NCBI RefSeq assembly: GCF_042677945.1
Contig: NZ_JBHUDN010000009.1
Reading direction: 5' to 3' (one strand)
Length of the DNA: 64,000 bases
Source of the DNA: Haloplanus litoreus
GTDB lineage: Archaea; Halobacteriota; Halobacteria; Halobacteriales; Haloferacaceae
Both the position numbers and the translations under genes were made by a program. The notes beneath the pieces were generated by a model, which was given only the letters and a program-made list of their open reading frames with translations, was not told where the DNA came from and did no database searches. Positions 43,844-51,710 of this stretch are shown here, piece by piece (the first letter of the stretch is position 1; each line of letters begins with the position of its first letter).

Positions 43844-44847
43844 TCCAGCAGGGCGGCGACGAGGCGGTCGTTCTCGTCCGGGCGGCGCACGGCGACGCGG
43901 ACGTGGGAGTCGAGGCCGTCGAAGGTCGTCGCGTCGCGGATCGCGATGCCGTTTCGCCGGGCCGCGTCGACCACGTCCTCGACGGTCCGGTCGCCCACGT
44001 CGAGGAGGAGAAACGGGGCTTCCGAGGGCCACACGTCGAAGGCGGGTTCGAGCGCGTCGGTCATGCGCTCTCGCTCGCGGCGCACCCGGTCGCGCGTCCG
44101 GGCGACGAACCGGGTCTGCCGGAGACAGTAGGCCCCGACGTCGGCGGCGGGGGTCGACAGCCCCCAGACCGGCCGCGCGGCCTCCAGGCGCTCCCGGAGG
44201 TGACCCCTCGCGACGGCCATCCCCACCCGGAGGCCGGGGAGGCCGAACATCTTGGTGAGCGACCGGGCGACGACGACGCCGGGTTCGCCCGCGAGCGTCC
44301 GGTGGTCGGTGAAGTCCAGAAACGCCTCGTCGACGATCAGGACGGTGTCGGCGGCGCGGCACTCCTCGGCGTAGGCACGGACGTCGGCCAGCGGGTGGGC
44401 CTCGCCGGTCGGGTTGTTCGGGTTGCAGATGACGGCCACGTCGTAGGGCTCTGGGTCGGTCCACAGCAGGTCGTCGTGGTCGACGACCGTCGGCTCGGCC
44501 CCCTGGAGGCGTACTTCGCGTTCGTACTCGCCGAAACTCGGTCGGGGGAGGAGCGCGTCGTCGTCGCCGCCGAGTGTCACCTCGAAGGCGAGACGCAGGG
44601 CCGCGCTCCCACCGGCCGTCGGGACGACCGCCCGCGGCTCACAGCCCAGATACTCGCCGGCGGCGGTGCGGAACTCGCAGTAGTCGTCGTTCGGATAGTG
44701 GGTCGCCGCCCCGTAGGCGGACTCGTAGACGCTCACGATCCCGCTCGGTCGCTCCGGATTCGTGTTGGCGCTGAAATCCAGGATCGTCGCGTCCGTCGCT
44801 CCCCCGTGGGGCACCCGCTCTACCCCTGCGACGGCGTCAGGGTTCAT
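43840..44847 (-). CDS. cobD: threonine-phosphate decarboxylase / class I aminotransferase-like
   Basis: A 335-residue PLP enzyme that makes the aminopropanol phosphate linker of cobalamin. Motifs: ILDFSANTNPERPSGI near the start, VICNPNNPTGEAH, and the PLP lysine in ARSLTKMFGLPGLRVG. ATG at 44847 is preferred; a TTG 12 bases upstream is in frame. It overlaps cobT by 11 bases. Confidence 0.9.
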   Translation of the reverse strand: MNPDAVAGVERVPHGGATDATILDFSANTNPERPSGIVSVYESAYGAATHYPNDDYCEFRTAAGEYLGCEPRAVVPTAGGSAALRLAFEVTLGGDDDALLPRPSFGEYEREVRLQGAEPTVVDHDDLLWTDPEPYDVAVICNPNNPTGEAHPLADVRAYAEECRAADTVLIVDEAFLDFTDHRTLAGEPGVVVARSLTKMFGLPGLRVGMAVARGHLRERLEAARPVWGLSTPAADVGAYCLRQTRFVARTRDRVRRERERMTDALEPAFDVWPSEAPFLLLDVGDRTVEDVVDAARRNGIAIRDATTFDGLDSHVRVAVRRPDENDRLVAALLE

Positions 44848-45826
44848 GTGGTGTGCCAATACGCTCCATTACCTCAAGCGTTCCGTCCGCGACGGCGTCG
44901 AGGGCGTTCGCCCGGTCCGCGAGCAGGAGCGCCCCGCCCATCCCCGCGCCCTCCTTCGCCTCGCCGTCGGCGTAGCGGGCGAGGGCGTCGTCCCGGCCGT
45001 CGAAGCTCGGATCGGTGACGACGAGGTCACAGTCCAGGTCGGCGGTCACCGTCGCCAGGTCGACGTCGTCGGCGACGTAGGTGGTCGACGCGAGCGTCAG
45101 CGGTTCGGCGACGCCAGCGTGTCGCACCAGCGCCGCCGCGGCGAGTAACTGCGTCCCACCGCCGAGGATCACGTCGGTCCCGGACTCCAGGGCACCGGCG
45201 GTGAGTCCGGCGACTACGGCCAGTACCGGATCGCCGAGGAGGCGGACGGCACGTCGCGGGCGGAAGGCCGCCTCGCCCGGATCGAGGTCGCTCGCCGCGA
45301 GTGCCGTCTCGATCACCTCCCGTTTCAGGGCCACCGGATTCTGTGGGAGCGACGACGAGACGGAGGCGGCGACGCCGAGCGCCCGGCAGACGCCGAGTGC
45401 GGTCGTGGTTCCCCCGGGGATGGTCTCCCCGACCACGAGTTCGTCGTCGGGCAGGTTCCGGCCGAGGTCACGGGCGGCCACCCACGCGCCCGGCGCCGTC
45501 GGCACCGGCTCGGCGTCGCGCACGTCGCGGCCGGGGGTCGCTCCGACGCCGACCGTCGGCGCGCCGGTCGGTTCGACGAGGTCGGCGTCGACGACGAGCG
45601 TCTCGAAGCCCACCCGCTCGCGAACCGCGCGGGTGACCGCCGCCGGCGTCGGACACCCCGTCGGACTCACGGGGACGACCGGTGCGCGGACCAGGTGGCC
45701 GTACTCGATCAGCTCCGCGTCGGCACTCGGCGTGTGGACGCGCAGGTCGGGGTCGGCGCCCGCGGCACTGATGCCGTCGATTTTGGCCGTCTCGGTCGTG
45801 CCAGCGACGAGGACGAACCGGGTCAC
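44837..45826 (-). CDS. cobT: nicotinate-nucleotide-dependent phosphoribosyltransferase-like CobT
   Basis: A 329-residue protein that activates the lower-ligand base (dimethylbenzimidazole or other) in cobalamin nucleotide-loop assembly. The family is recognisable by VVGETIPGGTTTALGV and VILGGGTQLLAAAAL. The GTG start at 45826 is set by a GTGA overlap with cobY. Confidence 0.9.
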   Translation of the reverse strand: MTRFVLVAGTTETAKIDGISAAGADPDLRVHTPSADAELIEYGHLVRAPVVPVSPTGCPTPAAVTRAVRERVGFETLVVDADLVEPTGAPTVGVGATPGRDVRDAEPVPTAPGAWVAARDLGRNLPDDELVVGETIPGGTTTALGVCRALGVAASVSSSLPQNPVALKREVIETALAASDLDPGEAAFRPRRAVRLLGDPVLAVVAGLTAGALESGTDVILGGGTQLLAAAALVRHAGVAEPLTLASTTYVADDVDLATVTADLDCDLVVTDPSFDGRDDALARYADGEAKEGAGMGGALLLADRANALDAVADGTLEVMERIGTPHEP

Positions 45827-46386
45827 GACAGCGCCTCCGCGACCTGCAGATCCGAGGGGTGATTCACGTTCACGGCGAGTCGTGGGTCGTCGCTTTCGTA
45901 TATGCCGTCGTCGGTTCCGGCGACGACGTTGACGCCGGCTGGCGCCAGTCGTCTCCCGTCGTGCTCGACGCTCGTGTCGACGCTCACCCCCAGCCGTCGC
46001 TTCAGGTCGACCGGCACCGCGACGGTGAGCGACCCCTCGGCGTCGGTGCCCGCGTCGAGGACGCGATTCACCGCCTCGGCGGTCAACAGGGGCAGGTCGG
46101 CGGCGACGGTCAGTGCCGGGCGCCCGACCCGGTCCAGCGCGGCGGTCAGGTCGGGAACGTAGCCGTCGCCGGGTGTCTCGACGACGTTCGCGCCGGCCGC
46201 TCGCAGGTGGTCTCGCGTCGCGGGTGTCCGCGGCGAGACGGCCAGGTAGACCGTCTCGATTCGGCTCGCCGCGAGCGCCGCCCGCACCCGGTCGACCATC
46301 GGCGTTCCGCCGACGTCGACGAGCGGTTTCTCCGCCTCGCCGCCGAGGCGCGTCCCCGCCCCGCCACACATCACCAGAGCGTCCAC
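45823..46386 (-). CDS. cobY: adenosylcobinamide-phosphate guanylyltransferase
   Basis: A 187-residue archaeal-type GTP:AdoCbi-P guanylyltransferase, unrelated to bacterial CobU. The nucleotidyltransferase signature is DALVMCGGAGTRLGGEAEKP at the N-terminus. GTG at 46386 is preferred because it gives the complete DALVMCGG motif known from archaeal CobY; an ATG 15 bases on would remove it. It overlaps cobS by 16 bases. Confidence 0.9.
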   Translation of the reverse strand: MDALVMCGGAGTRLGGEAEKPLVDVGGTPMVDRVRAALAASRIETVYLAVSPRTPATRDHLRAAGANVVETPGDGYVPDLTAALDRVGRPALTVAADLPLLTAEAVNRVLDAGTDAEGSLTVAVPVDLKRRLGVSVDTSVEHDGRRLAPAGVNVVAGTDDGIYESDDPRLAVNVNHPSDLQVAEALS

Positions 46387-47120
46387 ACCACCACCCCCGC
46401 GTGGAGTGCGACGACCCGGCCGAGTTCGTTCGCCGCGCCGAGGGCGTCGCCGGTGACGCCGCCCAGCGCCATCGTCGCCCACCGGCCGACGAGGAGTGCG
46501 ACCGCCGGCCCGGCGAGGAGCGCCGCGACCAGCGCCGGGCCGCTTCCGTGCGGCGCCACGAGCGTAGCGGGAACGGCCGCGACGACGACGGGGAGAAGCG
46601 AGGCGCCCGTGGCTTCGCCGACCACGGCGGAGCCGAGGCCCTCGTGTCCGGGGTCGCCGAGCGCCACGAGTGCCGCCATGCCCATCTTGGCGCTCACCTC
46701 CGCGGCGAGGGCCAGGCGGACGGCGACCCGAGGGCCGGCGCCGGCGACGCCGAGGCCACCGAGGGCGAGGCCGACGAGCGCCAGTCCCAGTGCGAGCGCG
46801 CCGCCGACGCCCGTCCCCGAGTCCTTCAGGACCGCGCGGCGGTCGGCGGCCGGACCGTGGACCGCGGCGGCGTCGCCGCAGTCGGCGAGGCCGTCGGCGT
46901 GGGTCACGCCCGTCACGAGGTAGAGCGTCGCGAGGTAGCCGGCGACGGCCGTGGGGACCGGAATCGGAACGAGGAGGGGGAGCGCGGCGAGGCCGCCGAC
47001 GACGTAGCCGGCGACGACGAAGGCGGCGGGGGTGGCGCGGAAGGCGTCCCACGCGGCCCCGTCGCCGCCGACGGGCAGGCGAGTCAGGAAGGCGAGCGCA
47101 CCCCGAACCGCCGTCAGCAC
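46371..47120 (-). CDS. cobS: cobalamin-5-phosphate synthase (CobS)
   Basis: A 249-residue membrane enzyme that joins GDP-cobinamide and the alpha-ribazole nucleotide. It has about six hydrophobic helices and the family motif THADGLADCGDAAAVHG near residue 85. GTG at 47120 overlaps the cbiB stop by seven bases. Confidence 0.9.
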   Translation of the reverse strand: MLTAVRGALAFLTRLPVGGDGAAWDAFRATPAAFVVAGYVVGGLAALPLLVPIPVPTAVAGYLATLYLVTGVTHADGLADCGDAAAVHGPAADRRAVLKDSGTGVGGALALGLALVGLALGGLGVAGAGPRVAVRLALAAEVSAKMGMAALVALGDPGHEGLGSAVVGEATGASLLPVVVAAVPATLVAPHGSGPALVAALLAGPAVALLVGRWATMALGGVTGDALGAANELGRVVALHAGVVVWTLW

Positions 47121-48030
47121 AGCGCGATCACCCCCGCCAGCCCGAAGGCCAGCCAGCCCGCCCGGGAGACGACGGCGACGCCACGGTCGGCGTCGGCGCG
47201 GGTCGGCAGGGCCGTCCCGCCCGGGAGCGCGTAGACGCCCGGCTTCTCCAGTCGCACCCCAAGCAGGATCGCGAGGGTCGCCATCGGCCACCCCGAGTTC
47301 GGCGAGTCGGGGACGCGGGCGGACGACCGGGCCGACCGGAGGGCGGCCGGCCGCCCACCGGCGATGGCGAGGAGGGCGGCGCTCGCCCGCGCGGGCAGCC
47401 ACATCACTGCGTCGTCGAGGCGGGCGGGCGCCCACCCCATCGGCTTCGAGCGGTAGCCGAACGTCGAGTCGAGCGTGTTGACGGCCTTGATCCACGCCGC
47501 CGCCGCCGCGGCGAGGGGGAGGGAGACGGGCGCGAGGAGAGCGAAGCCGGCGAGCGGCGCGACGAGGCCGTCCGCGAGGTTCTCGGCCGCGCTCTCGACG
47601 GCGGCGCTCCGTACCTCGCCGGCGGAGAGGGAGTCGGCGTTCCGACCCGCGAGCGCGCGGAGGCGCTCCCGTGCGGCCGGGAGGTCCGTCTCGCCCAGGG
47701 CGACGACGGTGCGTGCCTCGTCTATGAGCATCCGCCGGCTGGTGGCGACGAAACAGACGAGGCCGGCGACGACGCCCCCGACGAGGGGATCGACGCGGGC
47801 GGCGGCGACGACGGGNNNNNNNNNNNNCCCGCGGCGACGGCGCCCGCGGCGAGGAGAGGGACGGCGAGCGCCACGAGGACGCCGACGAGTCGCGGGTGGG
47901 TCCAGCGGCGGTCGAGGGGTCCGAGCGCCCGCCCGAGCCACGCGACCGGATGGACGGTGGCGGGCGGTTCGGCGACGAGGCGGTCGAGGCCGGCGGCGAG
48001 GGCGACGCTCCCGGCGGCGACGGGCGTCAC
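47114..48030 (-). CDS. cbiB: adenosylcobinamide-phosphate synthase (CbiB), interrupted by a gap of Ns
   Basis: Membrane enzyme that links aminopropanol phosphate to adenosylcobyric acid. The N-terminal frame from GTG 48030 (LDRLVAEPPATVHPVAWLGR) and the C-terminal frame (VNTLDSTFGYRSKPMGWAPARLDD) are both good CbiB but lie in different frames on either side of 12 Ns. The N run is of arbitrary length, so the frame break is an assembly artefact, not a mutation. The start overlaps the HAD gene stop (GTGA). Confidence 0.85.
47816..47827. other. assembly gap (12 N)
   Basis: Unknown bases in a very GC-rich repeat-like part of cbiB (flanked by GCGGCGACGACGGG and CCCGCGGCGACGGC). Confidence 0.98.
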
Positions 48031-48686
48031 GGGAGCCCCTCCAGTCGGGTGCCGAGGGCGGACAAGGGTGTCTCGGTCACGTCGACGAAGGTGCCGCCGA
48101 GGGCGTCGATACCGCCGTCGGTCGTCGGGTCGTCGCCGACGTGGACGAGGGACGCGGGGTCGACGGTTCCACCGGCTCGACGGGGCGCCTCCCCCTCCTC
48201 GCCGCCGAGGTCGGTCGCGAGCGTCTCGAACGGGGTCGGGTGCGGTTTGCGGAAGCCACAGGCGGCGCTGGTGACGACGGCGTCGAACGCTCCGCGGAGG
48301 TCCGCGCGCACCAGCGTCCGCGGGACGAGTTCGGGGACGCTACAGTTCGAACACAGTCCGACGGGACCGTGTTCCCGGGCGGCCGCGAGGGCGCCGTCGA
48401 CCCCCTCTCGACGCGTCACCTCGGGGTCGAACGCGGCGACGACGGCGCGTCTGACGACGCCGTCCGACGCCGCGACACCCCGACTCCGCAGCGCGGCGGC
48501 GACGTGGGCGGGGAGGGGCACCTCCGCGGCGTCGGGTACGTCGAGATGGGGCGTGCGGTAGGCGTCGGCCCAGTCGTCGGGGACGGCCACGCCCCGGTCA
48601 CGCAGTTCGGCGGCGACGGCGGCGGCCGGGTCGCTCGCCGTCGACACCGTCACGAGCGTCCCAAAGAGGTCGAACGAGACTGGCAC
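48027..48686 (-). CDS. HAD superfamily hydrolase
   Basis: A 219-residue phosphatase: nucleophile Asp in SFDLFGTLV at the N-terminus, motif II Ser/Asn in VGLCSNCSVPELV, Lys in ACGFRKPHP and motif III GDDPTTDGGID. Position as first gene of the cob operon suggests it removes the phosphate from alpha-ribazole or cobalamin-phosphate, filling the role of CobC, which is otherwise missing; this is inference. GTG at 48686 gives the usual short lead before motif I; a GTG 33 bases upstream is in frame. Confidence 0.82.
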   Translation of the reverse strand: MPVSFDLFGTLVTVSTASDPAAAVAAELRDRGVAVPDDWADAYRTPHLDVPDAAEVPLPAHVAAALRSRGVAASDGVVRRAVVAAFDPEVTRREGVDGALAAAREHGPVGLCSNCSVPELVPRTLVRADLRGAFDAVVTSAACGFRKPHPTPFETLATDLGGEEGEAPRRAGGTVDPASLVHVGDDPTTDGGIDALGGTFVDVTETPLSALGTRLEGLP

Positions 48687-48774
48687 GGTGGGTCTTCGGA
48701 ACGGTCGGTGCGGAACCACTTGACCGTCGCGGTCGGCGCGGAAGGGTTAGGTCGCCCCGGCCGGAAGGGAGGGC

Positions 48775-49509
48775 GTGACCGTCGTTCGACTGCTCGACAT
48801 CGAGACGCCGGCCGACGCCGCCGACTGGTACGCGGCCGGGCGGGCGTACACCCGCCGTGTCGCGGCGGGGATGGGCTTTCCCGGCGTCGACGCCGTGGAC
48901 GGGGAGCGGGTGACCGCGGCGCTCCGGACCGATCCGGCGACGCTGTCTCCGTCCGAGGCCGAATCCGTCGTGGGGGTCCTCGTCGGCGACGCCGTCTTCT
49001 CCGAACCGTTCTGCGAGTGGATGCCCGCGTGGTACGAACTCGCTCTGTGGCCGGCGGCTCGCGTCCTCGAACGCCGGTTGCGCGCCGTCGCCCGTCGGGT
49101 GGCGGGGGCGACGGGGCTGACCGTCACGCTCCCGCGATTTTCGCGCCCCCGGGACGTGATCGTCGCGGGTCGGTCCCCGCTCGAGGGGGTGTCCGGCTTC
49201 CGCGAGCGGTTCGTCCTCGCGGCGGCGGTGACCCACTTGGAGTGGTTCGCTCACGCCGCGGCGGCGGACGGTATCGAGGTGCCGGCGGCGTTCCTCTCGC
49301 GGGCGCGGGCGGAGACGCTCGCTCACTACGCCGGCGGTCGCCCGACGCTCTCGCCACGCATGCGCCGTTTCCAGCGCCTGCTCTTCACCGACGACGCGTG
49401 GGTTCGGGACGTGAACGACGCCTACGGCCTGACTAGCTGGGTGTTCGACCGCTGGGCGCGGTGGCTGGGTGCCGAACGGACGCGACTGGCGGCGGCTGCC
49501 GACGAGTGA
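48775..49509 (+). CDS. hypothetical protein, 244 residues
   Basis: A soluble mainly helical protein (MTVVRLLDIETPADAADWYA...). I do not recognise the family. It contains GVLVGDAVFSEPFCEWMPAWYE and ends with a Trp-rich GLTSWVFDRWARWL. It is divergent from the cob operon with only 88 bases between the start codons (48687-48774) and no sign of a cobalamin riboswitch there. Starts at GTG 48775. Confidence 0.6.
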   Translation: MTVVRLLDIETPADAADWYAAGRAYTRRVAAGMGFPGVDAVDGERVTAALRTDPATLSPSEAESVVGVLVGDAVFSEPFCEWMPAWYELALWPAARVLERRLRAVARRVAGATGLTVTLPRFSRPRDVIVAGRSPLEGVSGFRERFVLAAAVTHLEWFAHAAAADGIEVPAAFLSRARAETLAHYAGGRPTLSPRMRRFQRLLFTDDAWVRDVNDAYGLTSWVFDRWARWLGAERTRLAAAADE

Positions 49510-49568
49510 CAGACAGGCGTCAGACACGCACGAAGGTTTGAAATAACCCGGGTACGTGTGCGTGAACG

Positions 49569-50075
49569 ATGAGCAAGATCACGTTCCGCGCCGACGACGA
49601 TCTCGTCGAGCGACTGGAGGAGTTCGACGCCTCCAAAAGCGAGGTGATGCGCGATGCACTGCGCACGTACCTCGACGACGCGGAGCGTGAGGACCCCTCG
49701 GGCGGAACGGACCAACTGGAGACGCTGCTCGCCGAGTACGCGTTCGCGCCGCGTCGGCAGCCGGAGATCAACCTAAACGTCACGATCGATTCCGCGAGCA
49801 CCGACGCGTCGGACGTGTCGGTCGAACGTGAGTCGGAGCCGACGACGCGTAAGACACCCGGCCGGAACGCGGGTGACGACACGACGCCCTCGCGTAAAAC
49901 GTGTTCACAGTGTGGCGAGGAGATGGCCGCTGGGCACGTTTACTGTCCGAACTGCGGCGAGAAGGGCGCCCACCGCGTGTTCTGCGACTGTGGAGACGAG
50001 ATCCGCTCGGACTGGGCCTTCTGTCCGAGCTGTGGACGACGCACCCCGGCAGCGGATGTGTTGGACCGTGCGTAG
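49569..50075 (+). CDS. cdrL: ribbon-helix-helix/zinc-ribbon regulator CdrL
   Basis: A 168-residue regulator: an N-terminal ribbon-helix-helix (SKITFRADDDLVERLEEFDA, residues 2-21, then helix to 40), a disordered linker and two zinc ribbons with CSQCGEEMAAGHVYCPNCG and CDCGDEIRSDWAFCPSCG. By its make-up and place beside cdrS and ftsZ2 it corresponds to the haloarchaeal cell-division regulator CdrL. A TATA-like GAAATAACC lies about 26 bases before the ATG (leaderless). Confidence 0.85.
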   Translation: MSKITFRADDDLVERLEEFDASKSEVMRDALRTYLDDAEREDPSGGTDQLETLLAEYAFAPRRQPEINLNVTIDSASTDASDVSVERESEPTTRKTPGRNAGDDTTPSRKTCSQCGEEMAAGHVYCPNCGEKGAHRVFCDCGDEIRSDWAFCPSCGRRTPAADVLDRA

Positions 50076-50132
50076 GACGATTGAAACGGCTGTTTACGGC
50101 GTCCTCGCGGATTTGTCTTACACCGGCCGTTA

Positions 50133-50142
50133 GTTTTATAAG
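50133..50142 (+). promoter_or_regulatory. TATA box of the cdrS-ftsZ2 operon
   Basis: GTTTTATAAG; predicted transcription start near 50165, giving an unusually long leader (about 120 bases) ahead of cdrS. Confidence 0.65.
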
Positions 50143-50166
50143 GTATTGGTCTGTTGGTACGTCTGC

Positions 50167-50184
50167 GTAAGACGGTCGTCTTAC
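50167..50184 (+). promoter_or_regulatory. candidate operator palindrome at the cdrS transcription start
   Basis: GTAAGACG-GT-CGTCTTAC is an 18-base palindrome with 8-base perfect arms directly after the predicted start site. Two further GTCTTAC sites lie at 50115-50121 (before the TATA box) and 50266-50272 (15 bases before the cdrS ATG). Ribbon-helix-helix proteins bind such paired short half-sites, so CdrS and/or CdrL are likely ligands. Confidence 0.55.
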
Positions 50185-50189
50185 AGGCG

Positions 50190-50226
50190 AACCGCCCTCG
50201 GGGTAGAGCGCTTCCGTCGGGCGGTT
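50190..50226 (+). promoter_or_regulatory. attenuator-like hairpin in the cdrS leader
   Basis: AACCGCCC (50190-50197) pairs with GGGCGGTT (50219-50226), and the 3' arm runs into a T tract (GGTTTTC). In RNA this gives a strong stem with U residues, the form of an intrinsic terminator, before the cdrS start. Confidence 0.5.
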
Positions 50227-50287
50227 TTCAGCGTGTGAGACAGTATCCGGGGTGTTGCCCCTTCCGTCTTACCGGGGGAATGCAAAC

Positions 50288-50470
50288 ATGGAGCGTGTGA
50301 CACTACGAATTCCGAAGCAGCAGATCGAGGAAGTCGAACAGATGGTCGAAACGGGAGAGTTCCCGAATCGAAGCGAGGCCATCCGTTCGGCAGTCCGCGA
50401 GATGCTCAACGAACAGAGCGAGTCCCGCGACGACAAACGCAACCGTAACCGCAGCTGGGCGAAGGTGTGA
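50288..50470 (+). CDS. cdrS: ribbon-helix-helix cell division regulator CdrS
   Basis: A 60-residue ribbon-helix-helix protein: beta strand MERVTLRIPKQ, then helices EEVEQMVETGEFPNRSEAIRSAVREMLNEQ, and a basic tail. In haloarchaea CdrS is co-transcribed with ftsZ2 and controls cell division genes. The end abuts ftsZ2, consistent with one message. ATG at 50288 opens the family-conserved MERVTLRIP. Confidence 0.92.
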   Translation: MERVTLRIPKQQIEEVEQMVETGEFPNRSEAIRSAVREMLNEQSESRDDKRNRNRSWAKV

Positions 50471-50472
50471 CG

Positions 50473-51642
50473 ATGCAGGGATTCGTCCAGGACGCCATCG
50501 AGCGCGAGGAGGCCGAGCAGCGCGACGTCGACGAAGACGACGATTTCGGTGATCCGCGCATCGTCATCGTCGGCGCGGGTGGTGCCGGCAACAACACGGT
50601 CAACCGGTTGTACAACATCGGCGTCGACGGCGCCGAGACGATAGCGATCAACACCGACAAACAGCACCTGAAGATGATCGAGGCCGACACGAAGATCCTC
50701 GTCGGCAAGTCGCTCACGCAGGGGCTGGGCGCCGGTGGCGACCCATCGATGGGCGAACGCGCGACCGAGATGGCCCAGGGGACGATCAAGGAGGTACTCG
50801 GCGAGGCCGACCTCGTCTTCGTCACCGCCGGGATGGGCGGCGGGACCGGTACCGGTGCCGCCCCCGTCGTCTCCAAAATCGCGAAAGAACAGGGCGCAAT
50901 CGTCGTCGGCATGGTGTCGACGCCGTTCAACGTTGAGCGTGCTCGTACGGTCAAAGCCGAGGAGGGACTTGAGAAGCTTCGCGGCGAAGCCGACTCGATC
51001 ATCGTCCTCGACAACAACCGCCTGCTCGACTACGTGCCCAATCTGCCGATCGGCAAGGCGTTCTCGGTGATGGACCAGATCATCGCCGAGACGGTCAAGG
51101 GCATCTCCGAGACCATCACGCAGCCCTCGCTCATCAATCTGGACTACGCGGACATGTCCACGATCATGAACCAGGGTGGCGTCGCCGTGATGCTCGTCGG
51201 CGAGACGCAGGACAAGAACAAGACCCAGGAGGTGGTGAGCGACGCGATGAACCACCCACTGCTCGACGTCGACTACCGCGGTGCGTCGGGCGGACTCGTT
51301 CACATCACCGGCGGCCCCGACCTCACGCTGAAGGAGGCCGAGGGCATCGCCAACAACATCACCGAGCGACTGGAGGCGAGCGCCAACGTCATCTGGGGCG
51401 CCCGCATCCAGGAAGAGTACAAGGGCAAGGTGCGGGTCATGGCCATCATGACCGGCGTCCAGAGCGCTCAGGTGCTCGGCCCGTCGACGCAGCGACAGGC
51501 GGAGAAGTCACGTCGGAGTCTCAACGGCGAGGACGTGTCGGAATTCGACGCGAGCGAGAACGTCGGACAGGATCAGGCGTCCTGGTCCGACGGCGGTCGC
51601 AATCAGGTCGACCAGCGCAACGGCGTCGACGTGATCCGGTAG
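50473..51642 (+). CDS. ftsZ2: cell division protein FtsZ2
   Basis: A 389-residue tubulin-like GTPase that drives constriction at mid-cell. The GTP-binding signature MGGGTGTGAAPVV is at about 121-133, VGAGGAGNNTVNRL at 33-46, and the T7 loop catalytic region NLDYADM near 225. N-terminal acidic extension typical of FtsZ2. ATG at 50473 gives the usual MQxxVQDA start; a GTG six bases earlier overlaps the cdrS stop. Confidence 0.96.
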   Translation: MQGFVQDAIEREEAEQRDVDEDDDFGDPRIVIVGAGGAGNNTVNRLYNIGVDGAETIAINTDKQHLKMIEADTKILVGKSLTQGLGAGGDPSMGERATEMAQGTIKEVLGEADLVFVTAGMGGGTGTGAAPVVSKIAKEQGAIVVGMVSTPFNVERARTVKAEEGLEKLRGEADSIIVLDNNRLLDYVPNLPIGKAFSVMDQIIAETVKGISETITQPSLINLDYADMSTIMNQGGVAVMLVGETQDKNKTQEVVSDAMNHPLLDVDYRGASGGLVHITGGPDLTLKEAEGIANNITERLEASANVIWGARIQEEYKGKVRVMAIMTGVQSAQVLGPSTQRQAEKSRRSLNGEDVSEFDASENVGQDQASWSDGGRNQVDQRNGVDVIR

Positions 51643-51655
51643 CGGCCGCGACGGC

Positions 51656-51682
51656 ACTTTCCACTTTCCACTTTCCACTTTC
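51656..51682 (+). repeat. ACTTTCC 7-base tandem repeat
   Basis: Three perfect copies plus a partial fourth (ACTTTC) in the 68-base gap between the convergent ftsZ2 and ncsA genes. On the plus strand it is a pyrimidine tract and could help terminate ftsZ2 transcription. Confidence 0.8.
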
Positions 51683-51710
51683 TCGCAGTCCACCCGTCGA
51701 GCGACGGCGC

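Noticed and set aside
47114..48030. cbiB as a frameshifted pseudogene
   Set aside because: The frame change falls exactly at the N run, so it is an assembly artefact.
48687..48774. Possible cobalamin riboswitch ahead of the cob operon
   Set aside because: The space is too short and no B12-box-like sequence is visible.
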